From Bos javanicus (taxonomy: Eukaryota; Chordata; Mammalia; Artiodactyla; Bovidae), in NCBI RefSeq assembly GCF_032452875.1, contig NC_083876.1, positions 4,402,001-4,466,000 on the forward strand: DNA of 64,000 nucleotides, written 5' to 3'. This document shows, in pieces, positions 46,198-55,543 of the stretch; position 1 is the stretch's first letter, and the number at the start of each line of letters is the position of its first letter. The notes below the pieces were generated by a model, which had not been told where the DNA came from, did no database searches, and saw only the letters and a list, made by a program, of their open reading frames with translations. Both the position numbers and the translations under genes were made by a program.

Positions 46198-46788
46198 TTT
46201 AACTCAGATGACCATTATATCTACTACTGTGGGCAGGAATCCCTCAGAGGAAATGGAGTAGCCATCATGGTTAGCAAAAAAAGTCCAAAATGCAGTCCTT
46301 GGATACAATCTCAAAAATGACAGAATGATCCCTGTTCGTTTCAAAGGCAAACCATTCAATATCACAGTAATCCAAATCTATGCCCCAACAAGTAATGCTG
46401 AAGAAGCTGAAGTTGAACGGTTAATGAAGACCTACAAGACTTTTAAGAACTAACACCCCAAAAAGATGTCCTTTTCATTATAGGGGACTGGAATGCAAAA
46501 GTAGGAAGTCAAGAAACACCTGGAGTAACAGGAAAATTTTACCTTGGAATATGGAATGAAGCAGGGCAAAGACTAATAGAGTTTTGCCAAGAAAATGCAC
46601 TGGTCATAGCAAACACCCTCTTCCAACAACACAAGAGAAGACTCTGCACATGGACATCACCAGACGGTCAACACTGAAATCAGATTGATTATATTCTTTG
46701 CAGCCAAAGATGGAGAAACTCTATACAGTCAACAAAAACAAGACCAGGAGCTGACTGTGGCTCAAATCATGAACTCCTTATTACCAAA

Positions 46789-47778
46789 TTGAGACTTAAA
46801 TTGAAGAAAGTAGGGAAAACCACTAGACCATTCAGGCATGACCTAAGTCAAGTCCCTTATGATTATACAGTGGAAGTGAGAAATAGATTTAAGGGCAAAT
46901 GTCTGATAAGTAGAGTACCTAATGAACTATGGAATGAGGTTCGAGACATTATACAGGAGACAGGAATCAAGACTATCCCCATGGAAAAGAAATGCAAAAA
47001 AAGCAAAATGGCTATCTGGGGAGGCCTTACAAATAACTGTGAAAAGAAGAGAAGCAAAAAGCAAAGGAGAAAAGGAAATATATATACATCTGAATGCAGA
47101 GTTCCAAGAATAGCAAGGAGAGATAAGAAAGCCTTACTCAGTGATCAATGCAAAGAAATAGAGGAAAACAACAGAATGGGGAAGACTAGAGATCTCTTCA
47201 AGAAAATTAGAGATATCGAGGGAACATTTCATTCAAAGATGGGCTCGATAAAGGACAGAAATGGTATGGGCATAACAGAAGCAGAAGATATCAAGAAGAG
47301 ATGGCAAGAATACACAGAAGAACTGTACAAAAAAGATCTTCACGACCCAGATAATCACGAAGGTGTGATCACTGACCTAGAAACAGACATCCTGGAATGT
47401 GAAGTCAAGTGGGCCTTAGAAAGCATCAGTATGAACAAAGCTAGTGGAGGTGATGGAATTCCAGTTGAGCTATTCCAAATCCTGAAACATGATGCTGTGA
47501 AAGTGCTGCACTCAATATGCCAGCAAATTTGGAAAACTCAGCAGTGGCCACAGGACTGGAAAAAGTCAGTTTTCATTCTGATCCCAAAGAAAGGCAATGC
47601 CAAAGAATGCTCAAACTACCGCACAATTGCACTCATTTCACATGCTAGTAAAGTAATGCTCAAAATTCTCCAAGCCAGGCTTCAGCAATATGTGAACTGT
47701 GAACTTCCTGATGTTCAAGCTGGTTTTAAAAAGGAAGAGGAACCAGAAATCAAATTTCCAACATCTGCTGGATCATGA
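46789..47778 (+). pseudogene. BovB linker and RT finger region, 329 codons
   Basis: Longest BovB frame in the window. It reads LKKVGKTTRPFRHDLSQVPY, a linker with IQETGIKTIPMEKKCKK, PRIARRDKKALLSDQCKEIE and MGSIKDRNGMGITEAEDI, then RT fingers NKASGGDGIPVELFQILKHD, FILIPKKGNAKECSNYRTIA and VNCELPDVQAGFKK. It leaves frame at about 47735, where GFRKGRGTRDQ is expected. Motif A continues in another frame (47699-47983: AFDCVDHNKLWKILKEMGMP). Confidence 0.88.
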
Positions 47779-48010
47779 AAAAAGCAAGAGAGTTCCAGAA
47801 AAAAACATCTATTTCTGCTTTACTGACTATACCAAAGCCTTTGACTGTGTGGATCACAATAAACTGTGGAAAATTCTGAAAGAGATGGGAATGCCAGACC
47901 ACCTGACCTGCCTCTTGAGAAACCTGCAGATCAGGAAGCAACAGTTAGAACCAGTCATGGAACAACACACTGCTTCCAAATAGGAAAAAGGAGTATGTTA
48001 AGGCTATATA

Positions 48011-48238
48011 TTGTCACCCTGCTTATTTAACTTCTATGCAGAGTACATCATGAGAAACGCTGGGCTGGAAGAATCACAAGCTGGAATAAAGATTGCTCTG
48101 AGAAATATCAATAACCTCAGATACGCAGATGACAACCTCCTTATGGCAGAAAGTGAAGAGGAACTAAACAGCCTCTTGATGAAAGTGAAAGTGGAGAGTG
48201 ACAAAGTTGGCTTAAAGCACAACATTCAGAGAATGTAG
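48011..48238 (+). pseudogene. BovB RT palm fragment (YADD intact)
   Basis: 75 codons: MSPCLFNFYAEYIM, NNLRYADDNLLMAESEEELN, KVGLKHNIQRM, then a stop where KIMASG normally follows. Both catalytic Asp residues are present. Further C-terminal blocks lie in other frames at 48276-48563 and 48622-48882. Confidence 0.86.
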
Positions 48239-48915
48239 ATCATGGCATCTGGTCTCATCACTTCATGGGAAATAGATGGGGAAACAGTGTCAGAGTGTTT
48301 TTTTGGGGGGGGGCTCCAAAATCACTGCATATGGTGACTACAGCCATGAAATTAAAACAGGCTTACTCCTTGGAACGAAAGTTATGACCGTCCTAGATAG
48401 CATATTGAAAAGCAGAGACATTACTTTGCCAACAAAGGTCCGTCCAGTCAAGGCTATGGTTTTTCCTGTGGTCATGTATGGATGGGAGAGTTGTACTGTG
48501 AAGAAAGATGAGCAGCAAAGAATTGATGCTTTTGAACTGTGGTCTTGGAGAAGACTCTTGTGAGTCCCTTTGACTGCAAGGAGATCCAACCAGTCCATTC
48601 TGAAGATCAGCCTGGGATTTTTTGGAGGGAATGATGCTAAAGCTGAATCTCCAGTACTTTGGCCACCTCATGCAAAGAGTTGACTCATTGGAAAAGACTC
48701 TGATCCTGAGAGGGATTGGGAGCTGGAGGAGAAGGGGACGACAGAGGATGAGATGGCTGGATGCCATCACTTACTCAATGGACGTGAATCTGGGTGAACT
48801 CCAGAAGTTGATGATGGACATGGAGGCCTGGCATGCTGCAATTCACGGGGTTGCAAAGAGTTGGACACGACTGAGCGACTGAACTGAACTGAACTGTCGA
48901 GATTTCTTTAAATAT

Positions 48916-49080
48916 GCTATGCTATGCTATGCTAAATCACTTCAGTCATGTCCGACTCTGTGTGACCCCATAGATGGCAGCCCACCAGGCTTCCCCATCC
49001 CTGGGATTCTCCAGGCAAGAACACTGGAGTGGGTTGCTATTTCCTTCTCCAATGCATAAAAGTGAAAAGTGAAAGTGAAG
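48916..49080 (-). mobile_element. BOV-A2-type SINE (one unit) with pentanucleotide tail
   Basis: Tail of four GCTAT/ATGCT units (48916-48935), then the antisense BOV-A2 unit with 'ccccatagatggcagcccac' and the linker 'gtgaaaagtgaaagtgaag'. The second unit is absent. The repeat taaatat is at 48909-48915 and 49081-49087. Confidence 0.9.
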
Positions 49081-49239
49081 TAAATATAATGGACTATAAA
49101 TAAAATTATTTGAAATATAATTACTATGTGTGTTCTTTGTTGCTCAGTCATGTCTGAGCAATATAATATATATAGCTATTATACACACACACATATATTA
49201 TACCATATATATACTATGGTACTATGGTATATATTCTGC
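49081..49239. other. TA-rich spacer with a small SINE-like hairpin
   Basis: Contains ttgctcag/ctgagcaa, an 8-bp stem around 'tcatgt' (49140-49161), and CA/TA tracts near 49185-49215. Confidence 0.6.
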
Positions 49240-50506
49240 TATACAGATTTCATGCTAGACCCTAAAACAAGACTCAACAAATTTTAAAAAAAATTGAAAA
49301 TGATATCAAGAATATTTTCTGATTACAGCACTATAAAACTGGAAATAAATTAAAATTTAAAGTGCAAAAAATACAAATATGTTGTGGCTACAGAATATGC
49401 TTCTAAATTGCAAATGAGCCCTGAAGAAATCACAGAGGGAATAAAAAATATGGGAATACAAATGAAAATAAAACACAGTAGTCCAAAATCTATATAACAA
49501 AGTGAAAGTAATTATAATATGAAAGTTTATAGTGATACAAATGTAAACAAGGGAACAAGTAAAATCTAAAATAAACAACTTAATCTTGCTGGAAAAGGAA
49601 CTAGAAAAAAAAAAGAAAAAGAAAAATCCAAGCATAGTCAAGGAAGTTATAAAAATCATATGAGTAAATGAAAAATAGAGTAAAGAAGCAAGAAAATCAT
49701 CATTGAAGCTAAGAGCTAACTATTTGAAAAGATAAACAAAATTGATAAACATTAGGACTTTTGTATCAAGAAGAAAAGAGATAAAATCCAAATGAATAAA
49801 ACCAGAAATAAGAGAGGAGTGGTTACAATTGACACCATAGAAATGCAAAGAATCATAAGCTATTACTACAAACAACTGTATACTAATAAAAAGAACAACC
49901 TAGAAATAATGGACATTAAATGCAATCTTCTAAAACTGAATTAGGAAGAAATATAAAATATGAACAGACCAACCACCAATAATAAAATAGAATCAATAAA
50001 ATGACCATCAAACAAAAGTCCAGGACTCTACATCTTCACAGTAGAATTCTACCAGATATTTGGATAAGAGTTAACACCTATCCTTTTCAAAATATCTCCC
50101 CAAATTGCAGTGATAGGAACAATTTCAAACCAATTCTAAGAGTCCAGGATCAACTTGATACTAAAACCAGAGAAATATATCATATAAAAGAAAATGTCAA
50201 ACTAATATCACTCATGAACACAAATATAAATCCTTAACAAAATATTACCAGTTAACAATACTATATTAATCAACATAATATTGAAAAGTCTGGAAACACC
50301 AATCAGGAAAGAAAAATAAATAAATTTAATCCACATTAGAATAGAAGAAGTAAAATATTACTCTACAAATGGCATAATATTAATAGGACTCATTAAAAAA
50401 AAAAAAAAAGGCCTAAAAATATCAACAAAAAGTCACTAGGACTCATCAGTGAATTTAATAAGGCTGTGAGATACAAAATTAATATACAGAAGTTTGTTGT
50501 GTTTCT

Positions 50507-50828
50507 TTGAAAGCAAAAGTCACTTAGTTGTGTCCAATCCTTTGTGACTCATGGATTGTAGCCTGCCAGGCTTCTCTGTCCATGGAATTCTCCAGGCCAG
50601 AATATTGGAGTGGATGTAGCCATTCCCTTCTCCAGGGGATCTTCCCAACTCAGGGTTCAAACCCAGGTCTCCCACATTGCAGGCAGATTCTTTATTGTCT
50701 GAGCCACCAGGGAAACCCAAGAATACAGGAGTCAATAGCCTTCTTCAGCAGATCTTCCCAACCCAGAAATCAAACAGGTCTCCTGCATTGGAGGCATATT
50801 CTTCACCAGTTTACCTACCAGGGAAGCC
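50507..50828 (-). mobile_element. Bov-tA variant with a second tRNA-like head, 9-bp TSD
   Basis: Antisense. A complete Bov-tA (to 'gccaccagggaaaccc', about 50718) is followed by about 105 bp that repeat the upstream head ('agcagatcttcccaaccc', 'tctcctgcattggaggca', 'ctaccagggaagcc'). The repeat tgtgtttct is at 50498-50506 and 50829-50837. Same build as the copy at 27205. Confidence 0.92.
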
Positions 50829-51335
50829 TGTGTTTCTATACACTATAAATACACTACCAGAAAAAGTATGTTTAATCTCATTTGCATTGCATCAAAGTTA
50901 ACAAAATATTTATGAATAAACTGAACTAAGGAATAAAAGACCTGTAATTAGACAACTAATAGATACTGTTGAATGAAATTAAAGATGACATAAACAAGTG
51001 GAATGATATACTATGCTTATGGTTTATAATCACTAAGGTTGTTAAAATATACATACAACCTAAGGCAATTTACAAATTCAATTAAATGCTCATCAAAATA
51101 CCCATGGCATTTTCAACAGAACTAGAACAAATGATTCTAGAATTTGTATAGAAATACAGTAGACCCTTAATCACCAAAAACAGTCTTCAGAAAGAACATA
51201 ACTGTAGGTACCACATGTAATTATTTCAAACTATACTTCAAAGTTATTGTAACCAAAAGAGTATGGTATTGACAAAAAACAGTTACAAAGATTAGTGGAA
51301 CAAAATAGAGAGCACAAAAATGAACCTAGACTTTT

Positions 51336-51909
51336 GGTTGTTGTTTAGTCACTCAGTCATGTCTGACTGTTTGCAACCCCATGGACTGCAGCACACCATG
51401 CTTCCCTGTCCTTTACCATCTCCCAGAGCTTGCTCAAATTCATATCCATTGAGTCAGTAATGCCAGCCAACCATCTCATCCTCTGTCATCCCCTTTTCCT
51501 CCTGCCTTCAACCTTTCCCAACATTTGAGTATTATCTGAAGAGTCAGCTTTACACATAAGTTGGCCAAAGTACTGGGGCTTCAGCTTCAGCCTCAGTCTT
51601 TCCCATGTATATTCAGGACTGATTTCCTTTAGGATGGACTGGTTTGATCTCCTTGCAGTCCAAGGGACTCTCAAGAGTCTTCCCTAACACGATAGTTCAA
51701 AAGCATCAATTCTTGGCACTGAGCCTTCTTTATGGTCCAACTCTCACATTCATACATGACTACTGGAAAAACCATAGCTTTGACTATACAGACCTTTATT
51801 GGCCAAGTAATGTCTCTGCTTTTTAATATGTTATCTAGGTTTGTCATAGCTTTTCTTCCAAGGACCAAGGATCTTTTAATTTCATGGCTGCAGTCACCAT
51901 CTGCAGTAA
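51336..51909 (-). mobile_element. BovB LINE 3' part, diverged subfamily
   Basis: Antisense: begins with TTG units ('ttgttgtttagtcactcag'), then 'tttaccatctcccagagctt' and 'gtactggggcttcagcttca', and ends after 'caccatctgcagtaat'. These blocks differ from the common BovB copies but match the copy at 62983. The minus frame 51671-51868 keeps LKSRDITWPIKVCIVKAMVF. The flanking L1 is duplicated for about 69 bp. Confidence 0.9.
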
Positions 51910-53029
51910 TAAAAAGTATTACTTTTTATTGTATTGTATATAATATTGGCACAAAAACAGCTACACAGTTCAATGAAACAAAATAGAGAGCACAGAAATG
52001 AACCCAAACTTATCTGTGTAATCAATCTCTGATAAAGGAGCCAGGGATATATAATGAGAAATAAATAGCTTCTCCAAAAAATGACACTGGGAAAACTGGA
52101 CAGCTACATGCAAAAGAAAGAAATTGAACTATTTTCTTGCCTCATATGGAAAAATAAACTCAAATGGATTAAAGACTTACATGTAAGGCATGAAATCGTA
52201 AAACTTCTAGGAAAAATAATAGGCATTAAACACTTAGTCATCAGTCTTAGTATCAGTCTTAACAATATTTGTTTTGATGCATCTACTCTGGAAAGAGAAA
52301 CACAAGCAAAAATAAACAGACACAACTACATTAAGTAAAAAGATTTGCAGAGCAAAGGAAATTATTATTTTTAAAGTCTAACTAATAAATGTCAGGAGAT
52401 ACTTCCAAATGTTATACTTGAAATGGGTTAATATCTTAATTATACAAAGAATTCATACAACTCAACATGAGAAAACAAACCAATTAAAAATGAGTGAGGA
52501 CATGAATTGATATTTTTCAAAAGAATATACAGAGATGTCCAATAGGTACGTGAAAAAGATGCTAAATATATCTAATCAACAGTGAAATGCAGGTCAGAAC
52601 CACAATTAGGCATCACCTCCTACTGATCAAAATGTCTATTATGAAAAAGGCAACAAATAACAAGCGCTGGTAAAGATGTAGGAAAAAAGTCAACATGTTT
52701 ACTTTTGATGGGAATGCAAACTGAGACAGACATTATGGAAAACAGTATGGAAATTCCTCCAAAAATTAAAAATATAACTACCACCAGGTACTGTAATTAC
52801 ACTCCTCGGTATTCATCTGAAAAAAAAAAAAAAAACTAAATCACCCAACTTGAAAAAAATATCTATACAGTGGAATATTCAGTTCAGTTCAGTCACTCAG
52901 TCGTGTCTGACTCTTTGCGACACCATGAATCTCAGCATGCCAGGCCTCCCTGTCCATCACCAACTCCCAGAGTTCACTCAGACTCACATCCATGGAGTCG
53001 GTGATGCCATCCAGCCATCTCATCCTCTG

Positions 53030-53749
53030 TCATCCCCTTCTCCTCCTGCCCCCAATCCCTCCCAGCGTCAGAGTCTTTTCCAATGAGTTAACTCTTCGCA
53101 TGAGGTGGCCAAAGTACTGGAGTTTCAGCTTTAGCATCATTCCTTCCACAGATATCTCAGGACTGATCTTCTTTAGAATGGACTGGCTGGATCTCCTTGC
53201 AGTCCAAGGGACTCTCAAGAGTCTTCTCCAACACCACAGTTCAAAAGCATCAATTCTTCGGCGCTCAGCTTTCTTCACAGTCCAACCTTCACATTCATAC
53301 CTGACTACTGGAAAAACCATAGCCTTGATTAGATGATCCTTTCTTGGCAAAGTAATATCTCTGCTTTTCAATATGCTATCTAGGATGGTCATAACTTTCC
53401 TTCCAAGGAGTAAGCGTCTTTTAATTTCATGGCTGCTATCACCATCTGCAGTGATTTCAGAGACCAGAAAAATAAAGCCAGACGCTGTTTTCCCATCTAT
53501 TTCCCATGAAGTGATGGGACCAGATGCCATGATCTTCATTTTCTGAATGTTGAGCTTTAAGCCAACTTTTTCACCCTCCTCTTTCACTTTCATCAACAGG
53601 CTTTTTAGTTCCTCTTCACTTTCTGCCATAAGGGTGATGTCATCTGCATATCTGAGGTTATTGATATTTCTCCCAGCAATCTTTTTTTTTAACCATTTAT
53701 CATTTATTATTATTCTTTTTACTTTACAATATTGTATTGGTTTTGCCAC
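53030..53749 (-). pseudogene. Chimeric frame: L1 tail joined to BovB RT and C-terminal domain
   Basis: 239 uninterrupted codons. The first about 22 residues come from the inserted L1 tail read antisense to BovB's own start. The rest is BovB: NNLRYADDITLMAESEEELK (intact catalytic YADD), the thumb, ITADGDSSHEIKRRLLLGRK, VKAMVFPV equivalents, ELWCWRRLLRVPWTARRSSQ and GHLMRRVNSLEKTL. It lacks motif A and the endonuclease, so it is not an active polymerase. The initiator Met is provided by the L1 insertion. Confidence 0.85.
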
Positions 53750-53760
53750 ACATCAGCATG
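53684..53760 (-). mobile_element. 77-bp ruminant L1 3' tail with 6-bp TSD, inside BovB
   Basis: T run, then 'ctttacaatattgtattggt', 'tttgccacacatcag'. Flanked by aatctt at 53678-53683 and 53761-53766, with BovB continuing without loss. The shortest L1 insertion recognised here. Confidence 0.9.
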
Positions 53761-54485
53761 AATCTTGATTCCAGTTGTGCTTCTTCCAGCCCAGTGTTTC
53801 TCATGATATACTCTGCATAGAAGTTAAATAAGCAGGGTGACAATATACAGTCTTGATGTACTCCTTTTCCTATTTGGAACTAATCTGTTGTTCCATGTCC
53901 AGTTCTAACTGTTGCTTCCTGACCTGCATATAAGTTTCTCAAGAGGCAGGTCAGGTGGTCTGGTATTCCCATCTCTTTCAGAATTTTCCACAGTTTATTG
54001 TAATCCACACAGTCAAAGGCTTTAGCATAGTCAATAAAGCAGAAATAGATGTTTTTCTGGAACTCTCTTGCTTTTTCCATGATCCAGCAGATGTTCGCAA
54101 TTTGATCTCTGGTTCTCTGCCTTTTCTAAAGCCAGTTTGAATATCTGGAAGTTCACATTACTCATCTATAAAAAAAATAAATTATTGTCATGTATGACAA
54201 TATGGCTAGACCTAAAAGCTTATGCTGAATGAAATAAGTCAGAGAAATATCAATATTGTATATTTTTACTCACATGTGGGTCTAAACAACAAAATACATG
54301 AACAAACATAACTAAACAGATACAGGTCCGTGTATCTATATGAGATGATATATGCTCACCAAGCTTACTGTGATAATTGTTTTATGATGTATTGTTAAAT
54401 CACTACACTACACATCTCCATCTTACTTAATGCTATAATTGAAGTCAATTAGACCTCAACAAAACTGGAATAAAAATAAAGAAAA

Positions 54486-55331
54486 TAACTCCATAAATTA
54501 ACAATTAAAAAAAATAGTTTTCCCTAAATGATGTTTATTTTTGCCACTCCACAACTGAAAATTGAGCTTCACATCCAAATTTAGTATCAAACCAGCTCCT
54601 CTTTCCAACACATAGAGTGAAATTCCTGTTATCACATATATTTATGGATTGATATATGAGTATGTTAAATATGTATGCATTGTGTGTAGAGAGGTATGGA
54701 TGTTACTCTGTACATATCTGGAAGAATAAGTAAATATTTATACTGGATATTCCACAATAAGAAAATATGCAGACCATAAAATTCTATGCTATATACTTTT
54801 GGGAAATATTGATTAAAACATTTTAGCATATTGAAAATAATACACCCAGAAAACAAAGTTTTGTTCCCCTTAAGTGTGTGTTTGTCTCTCTGTTCTGTTT
54901 TGATTGCTGACAAATTTTAACAAATATTTTCATTTCTATACCTGATAAGCTAAAGATGTGTAGGCAAATTCTTTCACAGTACTAGGAATAGACCACAGTT
55001 TTTTAAGCATCTAAAATATTCTCACTCTAAAATTACTTCCCTTTTTTCTGTTTGGCTTTATTTTGTTGTTATTGCCATCCTAACCAGTCACCTAGTAATA
55101 AGTACTTTTCCCCACACTCCAAATTCAGATGAGAAATCAAGTTCTGGAATGATTCCAATTATTCAGTTTTATGTCTGACAAATTTAAAATATTTATAGAT
55201 TCCCGAGAACTCCTAATTCAGAGCTCCTCATGGGGAATTTATCCACATCTTTTGGAAAACAAAAAACAGTGTTACAGCCTAATGCTGTGAAGATCTCTCA
55301 GAATATATTTTAATCAAAGTTATTGTTGTTA
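54486..55331. other. Unassigned AT-rich spacer
   Basis: No repeat family recognised. The 82-codon minus frame at 54665-54913 has no domain signature. Confidence 0.45.
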
Positions 55332-55543
55332 TTTGTCACTAAGTCATGTCTGAATTTTTTTTTTTTAATCTTTTTTTTACCCCATGTCTGTAGTCCACCA
55401 GGCTTCTCTGTCCCTGGAATTTCCCAGACAAAAATACTGGAGTAGGTTGTCCTTTCCTTTTCCAGGAGATCTTTCTGACCCAGAAATAAAACTCGCATTG
55501 CTTGCTCAGTAGATTCTTTACAACTGAGCCACCAGGGAAGCCC
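55332..55543 (-). mobile_element. Bov-tA SINE with T-rich internal expansion
   Basis: Antisense from 'ttgtcactaagtcatgtctg' to 'gagccaccagggaagccc'. A T-rich stretch (55359-55379) interrupts the 'gactctttgtgacccc' segment. Confidence 0.86.

Larger units (their letters stand above)
45201..48893 (+). mobile_element. Nearly complete BovB LINE (about 3.7 kb)
   Basis: Contains a GC-rich 5' UTR with degenerate repeats (45201-45830), the endonuclease, linker, RT, C-terminal domain and the 3' terminus with ACTGA units (48880-48897). The order is complete and not interrupted by other elements. Stops and frameshifts occur in the endonuclease (46194), after it, and in RT. It is the fullest BovB in the window and the right arm of the inverted pair. 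Confidence 0.93.
52879..54155 (-). mobile_element. BovB LINE, 1.2 kb 3' part, split by a 77-bp L1 tail
   Basis: The left end has GTTCA units ('cagttcagttcag'). It reads antisense through the C-terminal domain, RT palm and motif A (54000) to 'agatgttcgcaatttgatct' and the RGTR region, truncated near 54155. L1 resumes with 'attactcatctataa', continuing 'cagtggaatatt' on the left side. Confidence 0.92.
49240..54485 (+). mobile_element. Old L1 LINE (ORF2 to 3' end), with later insertions
   Basis: Sense ORF2 from 'aagactcaacaaattttaaa' (49268) through 'gctaagagctaactatttga', 'tctacatcttcacagtagaa', 'ctgaatgaaataagtcagag' to the A-rich 3' end near 54485. The order is kept across insertions at 50507 (SINE), 51336 (BovB) and 52879 (BovB). 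Strongly mutated; the 85-codon frame at 52081-52338 still resembles ORF2 (LKWIKDLHVRHEIVKLLGK). Confidence 0.82.

Noticed and set aside
46789..47778. 329-codon frame as a host gene
   Set aside because: It is BovB linker and RT finger sequence, repeated in other copies in this window, and it leaves frame before the catalytic palm.
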